DNA of 64,000 nt from Lachnospiraceae bacterium (GCA_022796475.1 JAAWIS010000004.1:1-64000), one strand, 5' to 3'. Numbered from the stretch's first letter, positions 21,201-30,933 are shown. Numbers and translations are program-made. The notes: a model not told the origin generated them from the letters alone.

Positions 21201-22580
21201 TTAATTATACCAGTCATCCTGGGTCCAGTCCGGTTCCACTGGTTCCCTTCCGGTTATATTGGATACCTCCTGATCGTCAATTTTGACTACCTGTCCGGAA
21301 GCGCCTGTTTTGTACCGGCTGCCGTCGCTCATTTTTACTGTAGTATTTTTCAGTACTTTTCCGGAGCTGTTTACTAATACTCCATAGTCTTTGCCCGGCA
21401 TATTGATAATCTCATACTTATCGTCTTGGGCTGCCTGAACCTTTCCTACATAGTAAAAGTAATTATCCCGTATTCCGGTATAGCCTCTGCCTGCATCTGT
21501 AAAATAGAAAGTGTTCACTTCACCGCTGTCTTCCTGAACCTGCTGGCGGCCTTTATGAGCCCAGCACTCATTCTCATTCCTTCCGAAGTAATAAGAAGTA
21601 TACTCTCCCTCATTTCCTTCATTTAAGTATACTTTTCTAAGACCGTATACTGGATTTCCATATTCGTTAAACAGGTAGGTTTTGCCGCCGATGGTGATTA
21701 AATCCTTAACTGTGGCAGTTCCGTCCTCATCAGCTTTTGGAACGCCTTTGGAGTTAAAATAGTACCAGTGAATCTCACCATCTCCATGCTCCATGCCTCT
21801 AGGCGCCTCTGCTGAATACCATCCAGTTACCATCTTGCCGTTTGAAAGGAAATACCGGTAACCTGTGATCCCGCTGTCCCCTGTTACATTCTTCCAGCCG
21901 TACTGCAAAGCTCCATCCATATTCATACAGTAATAGTCTTTGTCAATCCGTACCACGCCGTTTTCTCCGCCGTCTTCCTTAGGAGTCAGTTTCTTACCGT
22001 TTGATTTAAAGTAGTACCAGTATTGTCCATCATTTTCTGCTAATGAAAACGGATCGTAATCTTCTTCTGAATCCTGGCTGTAGTCCACATCTTCCGGCGG
22101 ATCCAGCCTCTGCCATCCGATCAGCATCTCGCCATCAGAATTGGTATAATATTGATTTTCATCTACCCACCCGGTAAGCATCAGGCCGGTTTCATCAAAA
22201 AAATACCATTTATTATTAATTTTTTTCCAGCCTTCCTTTACTGCCTTACCCTTTCCGTCAAAGTAAAACCAACAGATTCCGTCTGAGTAGTCGGAACCAT
22301 CTAAACGGATCCAGCCGTCGGTTACCATAATTCCGTCAGAATCCACATAGTATTCATCATCTACCCACATATCCGTAGCAATATAGCCGGAACTGTTCAG
22401 ATAGCGCCATTTTCCGTCAGCTCCCTTCTGCCATTGGTTTTTCACAATATATCCATAGTTGTCCTGATACTGCCACTGACCGTTATTTTGAACCCAACCG
22501 GCAGCCGCCCAAACAGAAGATGACGCCCCTAAAGCAAGCGCCGCCGTAAGCACTGCTACTGCAATTCCTTTTTTCTTCAT
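21201..22580 (-). CDS. Secreted cell-wall/choline-binding repeat protein
   Basis: Signal peptide (MKKKGIAVAVLTAALALGASSSVWAA) and many W..(Y/F)YF...G.M.TGW repeats. Confidence 0.85.
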   Translation of the reverse strand: MKKKGIAVAVLTAALALGASSSVWAAAGWVQNNGQWQYQDNYGYIVKNQWQKGADGKWRYLNSSGYIATDMWVDDEYYVDSDGIMVTDGWIRLDGSDYSDGICWFYFDGKGKAVKEGWKKINNKWYFFDETGLMLTGWVDENQYYTNSDGEMLIGWQRLDPPEDVDYSQDSEEDYDPFSLAENDGQYWYYFKSNGKKLTPKEDGGENGVVRIDKDYYCMNMDGALQYGWKNVTGDSGITGYRYFLSNGKMVTGWYSAEAPRGMEHGDGEIHWYYFNSKGVPKADEDGTATVKDLITIGGKTYLFNEYGNPVYGLRKVYLNEGNEGEYTSYYFGRNENECWAHKGRQQVQEDSGEVNTFYFTDAGRGYTGIRDNYFYYVGKVQAAQDDKYEIINMPGKDYGVLVNSSGKVLKNTTVKMSDGSRYKTGASGQVVKIDDQEVSNITGREPVEPDWTQDDWYN

Positions 22581-22734
22581 TTCGTTCTCCTTTATCTCTC
22601 TATGCCGCCATCCACAGCATTTCCCGCCCCTACTGCTTTTCTATCCTACTACATATAGAAAATTTTATCAAGATTTTTCCTCTGTTGCAACAAATTTTCT
22701 TTTTCAATTTTATTACGTTTTTGCTACGCTTTTC

Positions 22735-23757
22735 CTATCTTCCCCCATTGATTACATCCCAGATCCCAGGCGTATATTTTTTTACCGCAGCAGACAGTCC
22801 AAAGCTGATTCCTACCATCAGCCCCGGCATGAAAAGATAAAGAACTACCGGAACAAGTATGTGATGAGGCAGCAAATATGCCGCCGTTTTATTAAACAAT
22901 CTTACAAATGCAAAATGAACCGCATAAAGAAAAAAGTTATATTCCATCCATGAGCCCGGGGATTTTATCCGGCTTTCGTCTGCTGCCAGCCAAAGTCCAA
23001 GGGGAAGAAACAGCCTGTACAAAACCGTTGTTCCCGGAAGAAAAAATTTTCTGGTTAAGTATAAGTTTAAAAAGCCAAACCCAATCAGCAGACATCCCCA
23101 AAAACACCTGGCCTTTGTCCATTTCTTTTCCCACTGTCTGCCGTGGACTGCCATAAAAGCCCCTATGCTATAGTAAAAAAGGGCATCTTCATTCAAATAC
23201 GGAAAATCTGCCCCCACCCATACTGCCCAAAACACTGCTGTCAGAAAAAGAAGGCCCCTCCAAATTTTTTTAAGCACAAAATACAGTACTGGGGCTAAAG
23301 CTACCAGAAAAATCAACTGCTGCAAATACCAGAATACGTAAAGATACCGATAGTTTATTACAGCATCCAGCAGGTTTCGGGCAGTAAAGGGGATTTTTCC
23401 TTTTCCTACCACCTTGGAGAGAAAGGGCATCTGGCTTCCGATAACATAGCCCATATAATAAATCCCGTTCCAAATCAGATACGGCAGAAGAATGCTTTTA
23501 ACCCTGGATTTCCACTTTGCTTTCAGACCGGTGATATGAAAATTCCGGTAAAACAAATAGGCGGAAATTAAAAAGAAGCCCGGAACAGCAATCTGGCCTA
23601 AGAAATCTCCGAAAAAGCGCTCAAAACCAGCCACGGTCTGACCCTGGCTGGTTTTTCCCAAAAACAATTCCCAATTATACGAATGAACCCAGATTACCAG
23701 AACACTGTACAAAAATGTAAACCAGGTAATTTTATTTCGAAACTGCGCCTCCTCCAT
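22735..23757 (-). CDS. Membrane acyltransferase family 3 protein (OafA/OatA-like transmembrane domain)
   Basis: Multi-TM protein with N-terminal RNKITWFTFLYSVLVIWVHSYNW...FFLISAYLFYRNF typical of Acyl_transf_3. Confidence 0.7.
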   Translation of the reverse strand: MEEAQFRNKITWFTFLYSVLVIWVHSYNWELFLGKTSQGQTVAGFERFFGDFLGQIAVPGFFLISAYLFYRNFHITGLKAKWKSRVKSILLPYLIWNGIYYMGYVIGSQMPFLSKVVGKGKIPFTARNLLDAVINYRYLYVFWYLQQLIFLVALAPVLYFVLKKIWRGLLFLTAVFWAVWVGADFPYLNEDALFYYSIGAFMAVHGRQWEKKWTKARCFWGCLLIGFGFLNLYLTRKFFLPGTTVLYRLFLPLGLWLAADESRIKSPGSWMEYNFFLYAVHFAFVRLFNKTAAYLLPHHILVPVVLYLFMPGLMVGISFGLSAAVKKYTPGIWDVINGGR

Positions 23758-23809
23758 AGTTCCTCCCCAGCATCCAAGTTAACCTTACAAAATATATCCT
23801 TATAACATC

Positions 23810-24433
23810 TTAAAAAATTTTCGATTCTAATACCTCATTTAGTTTAATCTCCAGTTCCCGCTTGTTTCCGCGGTAAACAAATCCCTCCATTTTGCAGTTC
23901 TTTGCCCCCTGGATATTAAGAGGCTGATCATCAATAAAGAAGCATTCCTCTGGCTTCAAAGAAAACTTCTGAAATAACCGGTTATAAATTTCCTTCTGGG
24001 GTTTTAAGCATTGTTCAGCAGCCGAAAATAAAATCCCGTCAAAGCACTCTACTCCAGGGATCACCTGCTGAAAACAGGTCAGCAGCCGGACAGAAGCATT
24101 GGAACAGAGATAAATTCCGCAGCCATGTTCCTTCAGCCGCAAAACAAGTTCTTCCATTCCCTCCATTTTCCACATGTTATACTCATGCCAATGCCAAAAA
24201 CAAAGGGCCGCCATTTCTTTTGCGTGTTCCGAAGGAAGCCTTTCCTGCATTCGCTTAAGCGCTTCCTCCTCTGAAATCACTCCCATATCAAGAAGTACCC
24301 ATTCCGGAGAAATAAAGACACTGGTACATACTTCTTTTCGTTCTTCTTCCTCTGTTATAAAATGATGGCAGACCGCATCTGCCACATAGTCTACCAAAAC
24401 TTTCCCCATATCAAATACTATGTTTTTAATCAT
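23810..24433 (-). CDS. HAD superfamily hydrolase
   Basis: MIKNIVFDMGKVLVDY (motif I), LCSNAS, FIDDQPLNIQGAK (motif IV). Confidence 0.85.
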   Translation of the reverse strand: MIKNIVFDMGKVLVDYVADAVCHHFITEEEERKEVCTSVFISPEWVLLDMGVISEEEALKRMQERLPSEHAKEMAALCFWHWHEYNMWKMEGMEELVLRLKEHGCGIYLCSNASVRLLTCFQQVIPGVECFDGILFSAAEQCLKPQKEIYNRLFQKFSLKPEECFFIDDQPLNIQGAKNCKMEGFVYRGNKRELEIKLNEVLESKIF

Positions 24434-24458
24434 GTTCTTATCCCCTGCAAAAATTGTC

Positions 24459-24495
24459 TTTTGCTTTACAGGAAGCGATTTCCTGTAAAGCAAAA
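24459..24495 (-). terminator. Terminator downstream of yajC
   Basis: Perfect 16-bp inverted repeat ttttgctttacaggaa / ttcctgtaaagcaaaa with a 5-nt loop. Confidence 0.75.
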
Positions 24496-24537
24496 AGAGC
24501 TATACACCGCTATTACGCGCCGCACAGCCCTTAAGGT

Positions 24538-24819
24538 TTATTCTGGCTTTTCCACCTGTACGATGGCCTGCTTCTGCATGGGAATCCGGCAATTCTTATT
24601 GCTGCCAAATTCTACAATCACGGTGTCATCGGTCATGTCGATAATCACACCATAAAATCCGCTGCTGGTCAGTACCGTATCCCCTACAGCAATGCTGGCC
24701 ATCAGCTCCTCATGCCGTTTCTTCTCTTTTTTCTGTGGACGGAACGCAATAAAATACATCAGTCCAAAAAGAAATACAAAATAGAGAATTATGCCCATAG
24801 GCCCTCCAAATGCGTTCAT
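24538..24819 (-). CDS. yajC: Preprotein translocase subunit YajC
   Basis: N-terminal TM plus FRPQKKEKKRHEELMASIAVGDTVLTSSGFYGVI. Confidence 0.93.
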   Translation of the reverse strand: MNAFGGPMGIILYFVFLFGLMYFIAFRPQKKEKKRHEELMASIAVGDTVLTSSGFYGVIIDMTDDTVIVEFGSNKNCRIPMQKQAIVQVEKPE

Positions 24820-24857
24820 AGTAATTTCCTCCTTCTATTCTTTCGCCTGCCGTCATT

Positions 24858-25997
24858 TTACTGCTTCGGCCCTGCTAACATCCCGGCAATTTTTTCTGCC
24901 TTATATTCCTGATAGCGATGCTTCTCAATCGCACAGCGAATCTCTTCCATCATTGTATTATAAAAATACAAATTATGCAAGACACATAATCGCATTCCCA
25001 ACATCTCTTTTGCCTTCAGCAAATGCCGGATATAGGCACGGCTGTAGGACCGGCATGCCGGGCACTGGCAGCCCTCTTCTATTGGCCGGGGATCCAACTC
25101 ATACTTCTGATTAAACAGATTTAACTTTCCCTGATTAGTATATACATGCCCATGGCGGCCATTTCTGGAAGGGTATACACAGTCAAAAAAATCCACTCCC
25201 CGATCTACCGCTTCCAGAATATTAATCGGGGTTCCCACCCCCATCAAGTAAGTTGGTTTTTCCTTGGGAAGGCAGGGAACCGTCACATCCAGAATGCGGT
25301 ACATTTCTTCATGGCTTTCTCCCACAGCCAGTCCCCCTACAGCATAGCCATCTAAATTAAGCTCTCCGATTTCCTTTGCATGGCGGATTCGGATTTCTTC
25401 TTCCACGCCTCCCTGGTTAATTCCAAATAAAAGCTGTTCTTTATTAATGGTATCCTCCAGCCCATTCAAACGGTCCATCTCCCTTTTGCACCGGTAGAGC
25501 CATCGGGTTGTCCGTTCTACACTGCGCCGGATATATTCATGGTCAGCGCGGCTGGGAGGACATTCATCAAACGCCATCGCAATGGTAGAGCCTAAATTGG
25601 ACTGAATCTGCATGCTTTCCTCTGGACCCATAAAAATTCTGTGTCCGTCTATGTGGGACTGGAACGTAACCCCTTCTTCTTTGATTTTTCGCAGGCCTGC
25701 CAGGGAAAACACCTGAAAACCGCCGGAATCTGTGAGAATCGGCCGGTCCCAATTCATAAATTTGTGAAGACCTCCAAACTGCTTGATCAGCTTATCTCCT
25801 GTCCTAACATGAAGATGATACGTATTGGAAAGCTCCACCTGAGTTCCGATGGTTTTCAGATCATCGGTGGAAACGGCGCCTTTAATGGCAGCTACCGTTC
25901 CCACATTCATAAATAACGGAGTCTGAACTGTGCCGTGAACCGTTTTCAGTTCTGCCCGCTTCGCCCGCCCGTCTTGTTCCAAAATATGGTATTCCAT
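24858..25997 (-). CDS. tgt: tRNA-guanine transglycosylase
   Basis: GTVQTPLFMNVGTVAAIKG...DSGGFQVFSL...MGVGTPINILEAVDRGVDFFDCVYPSRNGRHG; zinc motif CQCPACRSY...H. Confidence 0.97.
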   Translation of the reverse strand: MEYHILEQDGRAKRAELKTVHGTVQTPLFMNVGTVAAIKGAVSTDDLKTIGTQVELSNTYHLHVRTGDKLIKQFGGLHKFMNWDRPILTDSGGFQVFSLAGLRKIKEEGVTFQSHIDGHRIFMGPEESMQIQSNLGSTIAMAFDECPPSRADHEYIRRSVERTTRWLYRCKREMDRLNGLEDTINKEQLLFGINQGGVEEEIRIRHAKEIGELNLDGYAVGGLAVGESHEEMYRILDVTVPCLPKEKPTYLMGVGTPINILEAVDRGVDFFDCVYPSRNGRHGHVYTNQGKLNLFNQKYELDPRPIEEGCQCPACRSYSRAYIRHLLKAKEMLGMRLCVLHNLYFYNTMMEEIRCAIEKHRYQEYKAEKIAGMLAGPKQ

Positions 25998-26059
25998 AAT
26001 TCTCCTGTCTTTTTGCTGTTTGGAATCACAAGCCAGCATTTTACATACTATTCCATTTC

Positions 26060-28258
26060 TTATAACTGCTTATTTTCCTTTTTTGCCGCCTTTTCTGCTT
26101 TTTGAGCTTCTTTTAATTCAGCCTTCTGCTGCGCGCTTTTTTTCTGCCTGGAAGTTGTCATGACATACCACAGCCCGCCAGTAACACACACAGACGAATA
26201 CGTTCCGCATACAATTCCTACCATCAGCGGCAGTGCAAACTCCCGGATGGAAGAAACCCCCATAAGGAACAGCGCAAAGATCATGATAAAGGTGGTTAAG
26301 GAAGTATTAATACTTCTGGTTAATGTTTGGGTAATACTGGTATTAACCACTTCTGCCAAGTTCACCCGGCTTCCCATTTCCTTTAAATTCTCACGGATCC
26401 GGTCAAAGATTACGATTGTGGCATTAATGGAATATCCTACAATAGTCAGCATACATGCAATAAAAGTAGAACCTACTGACCATTTAAAAGCTGCGTAGAA
26501 AGTAAGCACAACCAACACATCATGAAGCAGTGCCAGCACCGCACTTGCAGCAAACCGCACATCGCTGAACCGGAACCAAATATAGATCAGCATACAGATC
26601 GTGGCAATGATAACTGCAATCACTGCATCCCTCTTCATCTCGCTGCTGACTGCCGCTGAAATACTTTCTGCCGTAATCTCAGCTTCCTCGACGCCAAAGT
26701 TTTCAATCAAAGACTGATTTAATTTCTGGCGCTCTTCTACCGTCAGTGTCCTGGTCTTAATAATCACTTCATTGGTGCCTGCAACCTTCTGCGTCTGGAT
26801 GCCGGCATCCTTTGTTACGGATTCTACCACAGGAACTACCTGGCCAGAGATTTCTTCCAATGTCATATCTTCCTTAAATGTTACATTCGTGGAAGTTCCG
26901 CCCTTGAAGTCCAGACTGTAATTCAGCACAGAACCAGTGGAAGACTGGTTCAGGCCCATAAATAAGAATCCAGCTCCAATCAAAACAAGCGAAAGCGCAA
27001 AACATATGGTTTTCTTTCCAAGAAAGTTTGCCGCTGCTTTGTCTTTCTTAACTCCATAAAACTTTGCATCCTCAAAACCTAATGCATAAAAAGCCTTTAG
27101 TGCTCCTTTGGTAATCACCAATGCCGTAAACATCGAAAGTATAATACCAAGAGCCAGGGTAGCAGCGAATCCCTTTACCGTACCCGATCCTCTCCAATAT
27201 AATACAACTGCTGCAATCAAGGTGGTAACATTTCCGTCAATAATGGCAGATAACGCCTTATTAAATCCGCTTTTGATTGCAGACTTTACCGTTTTGCCAA
27301 GGCCGATCTCTTCTTTTATACGAGTAAAGATAATAACATTGGCATCTACTGCCATACCAATTGACAAGATAATGCCAGCCACACCTGGCAGAGTAAGGGT
27401 TATTTCAAAAGCAGACAGAAGAACCAGAACCAGCCCTACATATAAAGCTAAGGCGATGGATGCAGCAAGTCCAGGAACCAAATATGCTCCAATCATAAAT
27501 ACTACAACAATGCCAAATCCAACTGCTCCGGCCTTTAAGCTGGTGCTGATAGCTTCCTGTCCAAGCTTTGCCCCTACCACATTAGAGCGCAGCTCCTGAA
27601 GCTCCAGTGACAGGGAGCCAATCCGGATGGTAGATGCCAGATTTTCTGCTACTTCATAGGTTTTCATTCCAGTAATCTCACATTGGCCTCCTGTGATGGC
27701 GCTCTGTACAGTAGGAGCAGAAACTACCTTATTATCGTAAATAATAGCAATTTGCTTTCCAATATTCGCTTGTGTGATTTCAGCAAAGGTCTTGGCGCCC
27801 TCGTCCGTCAGGGTAAGCTGAACTACGTATTCCTGAGAGCGAACCCCATTTCCTTCCCGCATCCCTGCCTTGGCAGCGGCTACCATATCACCTGTCATCA
27901 GTACATTAAAGTTTTCGTCTGTAAAAGACAACGAACCCGGTTTTCCCAGTTCCTGTAAAATTGCATTGGCATCCGATACGCCAGGAATATCGATATTAAT
28001 CCGGTTGCTGCCTTCCTGATATACCTCTGATTCCATGCTGTAATTCTGAACCCTTTGCTGCAGCTTATAGATGGTATCTGACATCTGCTCAGCCGTAGGG
28101 TTTTCATCTACAGCCTGATAGGTGATGCTGACGCCTCCAGCCAGATCCAAGCCCAGCTTGATATCATTCATGCTGGAATAGCCAAACCAGCCGAACACTG
28201 CCACTGCCGCAATGATTGCTAACAGGCCTAACAGGCCTTTTCCCTTGCTGCTTTTCAT
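26060..28258 (-). CDS. secDF: Protein translocase SecDF fusion
   Basis: 732 aa, D1 motif IKLGLDLAGGVSITYQ, SecF part DFKGGTSTNVTF, SVGYSINATIVIFDRIREN. Confidence 0.95.
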   Translation of the reverse strand: MKSSKGKGLLGLLAIIAAVAVFGWFGYSSMNDIKLGLDLAGGVSITYQAVDENPTAEQMSDTIYKLQQRVQNYSMESEVYQEGSNRINIDIPGVSDANAILQELGKPGSLSFTDENFNVLMTGDMVAAAKAGMREGNGVRSQEYVVQLTLTDEGAKTFAEITQANIGKQIAIIYDNKVVSAPTVQSAITGGQCEITGMKTYEVAENLASTIRIGSLSLELQELRSNVVGAKLGQEAISTSLKAGAVGFGIVVVFMIGAYLVPGLAASIALALYVGLVLVLLSAFEITLTLPGVAGIILSIGMAVDANVIIFTRIKEEIGLGKTVKSAIKSGFNKALSAIIDGNVTTLIAAVVLYWRGSGTVKGFAATLALGIILSMFTALVITKGALKAFYALGFEDAKFYGVKKDKAAANFLGKKTICFALSLVLIGAGFLFMGLNQSSTGSVLNYSLDFKGGTSTNVTFKEDMTLEEISGQVVPVVESVTKDAGIQTQKVAGTNEVIIKTRTLTVEERQKLNQSLIENFGVEEAEITAESISAAVSSEMKRDAVIAVIIATICMLIYIWFRFSDVRFAASAVLALLHDVLVVLTFYAAFKWSVGSTFIACMLTIVGYSINATIVIFDRIRENLKEMGSRVNLAEVVNTSITQTLTRSINTSLTTFIMIFALFLMGVSSIREFALPLMVGIVCGTYSSVCVTGGLWYVMTTSRQKKSAQQKAELKEAQKAEKAAKKENKQL

Positions 28259-28343
28259 CTTTGTTCTCCTTCTAACTTTTCTTAGTCAAACGTACCCCGT
28301 TTACTATTTTCTGTTATTTCAGTATGCTTCCCAACTCCCTGTT

Positions 28344-29756
28344 TCATTCGGCTTCTGTAAAGCTTTCGTCTGCCAAAGCCGCTTTAATCATGATTGCGCA
28401 TTCAATCCGCTTTTTCTGCATTTCACAGCCTATATCATAAGCATCCGTAATTGTTCCGTGAAAATGGTAAGAATTGGCTGCACATCCGCCGCTGCAGTAA
28501 AATCTTGCAAAACAATCCCTGCATTTATCTTTTGCGTAAACATTGCACAGCTTAAACTGATCCGCAACTGATGTATTGGTCACGCCAGTATCCACATTCC
28601 CCAGCAAAAATTCCTCCTGCCCTACAAACTGATGGCATGGATACAAATCCCCCCATGGTGTGACTGCCAGATATTCCGTACCGGAGCCGCACCCGGACAG
28701 GCGCTTCGCCACACATGGGCCTGCCTGCAAATCAAGCATAAAATGGAAAAAATTAAATCCCCGGTTTTCCTTCTTTCTTTTTATATATTCCACAGCCAGT
28801 TTATCATACTGATCCAAAATTACCGGAAGATCCTCCTCTTTAATAGAATATTCTTCCTCCAAAGAAGCTACCACCGGTTCAACAGACATCTGCCGGAATC
28901 CTAAATCTGCAAAGTGAATGACATCCCTGGCAAAATCCAGATTATGATGAGTAAAGGTTCCCCGGACATAGTAATTTGCCTGCTTCCGGCTTTCGGCAAA
29001 CTTCTGGAATTTAGGTACAATCAAATCATAGCTGCCTTTCCCATTCCGGAAGGGCCGCATCCCATCATTCACTTCTTTTCTTCCGTCCAGGCTTAAAACC
29101 ACATTGGACATTTCCCTGTTGCAGAACTCCATTATCTCATCATTCAGCAAAACTCCATTGGTAGTTAAAGTAAAGCGGAACCGCTTATCAAAACGGGGTT
29201 CCAGTTCTCTGCCGTAAGCTACTAACTGCTTTACCACTTCCCAATTCATAAGAGGCTCGCCGCCGAAAAAATCCACCTCCAAATTTCTTCGGCCTCCGGA
29301 ATTTGCAACCAGAAAATCCAGCGCTTTCTTTCCCACTTCAAAACTCATAAGAGCCCTGCGTCCATGGTACTCCCCTTCCTCTGCAAAGCAGTACCTGCAG
29401 GCTAAGTTGCAGTCATGAGCAATATGAAGACACAATGCTTTTACTACTGTTTTTCTTTTTTTAAAGTCCATTACAAAATCTTTATAACTGTCCTTTACAA
29501 AAAGCTGTTCTCCGGCAATCAATTCGTTTATTTCTGATAAAGCTTCTTCCACTTCTTCTGACGGATACTTTCCGCTTAACCTGTCATAAACCAGCCTGGT
29601 TTCTTCTTCTGCAAGAGTCCTTGGTCCTTCCAGTTCAGAAATCAATTCTGCCAAAACTTCTACCGCATCATACATCACGGAATCTGCCCAGTGGACTGAT
29701 CCGCTGTTTACATCAAGAATAATATTATAACCATTATTTTTATATTGGTGAATCAC
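28344..29756 (-). CDS. Thioether cross-link-forming SCIFF peptide maturase (radical SAM/SPASM, CteB-like)
   Basis: Radical SAM CxxxCxxC (CNLACRYCFA), FFGGEPLMNW, SPASM-type Cys cluster C-terminus (CRDCFARFYCSGGCAANS); adjacent SCIFF peptide gene. Confidence 0.93.
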   Translation of the reverse strand: MIHQYKNNGYNIILDVNSGSVHWADSVMYDAVEVLAELISELEGPRTLAEEETRLVYDRLSGKYPSEEVEEALSEINELIAGEQLFVKDSYKDFVMDFKKRKTVVKALCLHIAHDCNLACRYCFAEEGEYHGRRALMSFEVGKKALDFLVANSGGRRNLEVDFFGGEPLMNWEVVKQLVAYGRELEPRFDKRFRFTLTTNGVLLNDEIMEFCNREMSNVVLSLDGRKEVNDGMRPFRNGKGSYDLIVPKFQKFAESRKQANYYVRGTFTHHNLDFARDVIHFADLGFRQMSVEPVVASLEEEYSIKEEDLPVILDQYDKLAVEYIKRKKENRGFNFFHFMLDLQAGPCVAKRLSGCGSGTEYLAVTPWGDLYPCHQFVGQEEFLLGNVDTGVTNTSVADQFKLCNVYAKDKCRDCFARFYCSGGCAANSYHFHGTITDAYDIGCEMQKKRIECAIMIKAALADESFTEAE

Positions 29757-29805
29757 AAAGTTTCCTCATCTTTCTTTTGGAGAATGCCCGAAAAATTACC
29801 TGGGC

Positions 29806-29869
29806 ATGGAAAACGCCCCTACAATCCGGGCGACCGTAGGGGTGATACTCGAACCGATTCATTTTCCAT
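29806..29869. repeat. Nested inverted repeat between SCIFF peptide and maturase genes
   Basis: Outer atggaaaa/ttttccat (29806-29813/29862-29869), inner cccctac/gtagggg (29816-29822/29836-29842). Confidence 0.6.
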
Positions 29870-29923
29870 ATGTAATGGGAAAACCAGCAGCGCCGGCCGC
29901 CATCTGCCAAAGGCACAAGGGCT

Positions 29924-30070
29924 CTAACGGCTGTTGTTTTCACAGCTCTGGTTTCCAACGGTACAAGAAGTCTTGCAGGCAGACTGGCAGGAAGTCTGGC
30001 ACTCGCCGCATCCGCCCTTCTTCATTGTATCCTTTAACGTATTGGAATTTAAAGTTTTTACGTGTTTCAT
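29924..30070 (-). CDS. SCIFF (six-cysteine) RiPP precursor, 48 aa; not in supplied ORF track
   Basis: Translated by hand: MKHVKTLNSNTLKDTMKKGGCGECQTSCQSACKTSCTVGNQSCENNSR*, with six Cys and the conserved CGECQTSCQSACKTSCTVGNQSCE core; directly upstream of its maturase. Confidence 0.96.
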   Translation of the reverse strand: MKHVKTLNSNTLKDTMKKGGCGECQTSCQSACKTSCTVGNQSCENNSR

Positions 30071-30104
30071 CTTGCTGCGCCTCCATTCTTAAAAGTTCTT
30101 TGAG

Positions 30105-30133
30105 ATTATATCATATGTAAAGGTAGTTCGCAA
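30105..30133 (-). promoter_or_regulatory. Promoter of the SCIFF operon
   Basis: Minus strand TTGCGA - 17 nt - TATAAT with TG extension, about 35 nt upstream of the SCIFF ATG. Confidence 0.65.
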
Positions 30134-30160
30134 GTTCTTTCGCACCTGGCAGCCGGGGGG

Positions 30161-30304
30161 TACTGTTCACACCATGACGAATCACCACGCTGATTCGTCA
30201 TGAGCCCGTACAGTTATGGTGGCAAAGCATATGCCCCATCGCCGCCAGGCGATTTTAAATGGGCATATGCGGTTACGTTCACAGGATACCTGTGAACTGT
30301 AACC
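30161..30304. repeat. Three tandem palindromes in the SCIFF / TIGR04086-like intergenic region
   Basis: catgacgaatca/tgattcgtcatg (30173-30184/30191-30202); gcatatgccc/gggcatatgc (30227-30236/30261-30270) enclosing atcgcc/ggcgat; ggttac-ttcacagg/cctgtgaa-gtaacc (30271-30304). Confidence 0.7.
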
Positions 30305-30380
30305 GCCTGGGAAAAGCCCTCATATCCTCCATTTTGTCTGCATACACTGGACTATAATCTAAAAAAGAGGGAAATTATCT

Positions 30381-30734
30381 ATGCGAACCATTAAAGTTTT
30401 AACCCGCTCCCTGTTCCTTTCCTATCTGCTCAGCGCCCTGCTTCTGACCGTCCTGGCCTTTGCGTTGTTCCGTCTAAAGCTTTCCCCTTCCCGGGTAAGC
30501 GCCGGGGTTTATGCAATTTACGGAATTAGCTGTTTTATAGGCGGTGTGTTAGCTGGGAAAGGACTGCGCAGCCGGAAATTTTTCTGGGGCCTTTTATCCG
30601 GCCTTCTCTACTTTCTGCTTCTGGCTCTTATGTCTTTCCTTCTCCACAAAGGCCTGGCAAGTGATACAAGAATGCTTACTTCCGTTCTCGGTGTCTGTGT
30701 GGGATGCGGAACAGCAGGAGGAATGGTAAGTTAA
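30381..30734 (+). CDS. TIGR04086-like membrane protein
   Basis: 117 aa, four predicted TM, position next to SCIFF locus as commonly seen in Clostridia. Confidence 0.7.
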   Translation: MRTIKVLTRSLFLSYLLSALLLTVLAFALFRLKLSPSRVSAGVYAIYGISCFIGGVLAGKGLRSRKFFWGLLSGLLYFLLLALMSFLLHKGLASDTRMLTSVLGVCVGCGTAGGMVS

Positions 30735-30933
30735 AGGGTTTGGAAGGTTTGCCCAGGGGATAGGCATATCACAGGTCACCACGCTTCTGCTCAGAAAAAA
30801 CACAGCCGCCGCCAGTAAAATGCCTGGCCAGGGGCTACGATTTTTCAGCAGCACCTTTTGATATGCTTCTCCCTCCGCTGCCAAACTGCCTGGGCGTTTC
30901 GATTACTGCTTTTTGCCAGCCGTTATCCAAACG

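Noticed and set aside
27108-27599. 163-aa plus-strand ORF within secDF
   Set aside because: Antisense to conserved secDF.
29757-30120. Short plus- and minus-strand ORFs (29740-29958, 29745-29927, 29806-30120) over the SCIFF locus
   Set aside because: They overlap the confidently recognised SCIFF peptide on the other strand or frame.
30594-30884. 96-aa minus ORF (MAAEGEAYQKVLLKNRSPWPGILLAAAVFFL...)
   Set aside because: Hydrophobic N-terminus looks plausible, but about half overlaps the TIGR04086-like gene antisense and no family is recognised; left uncalled.
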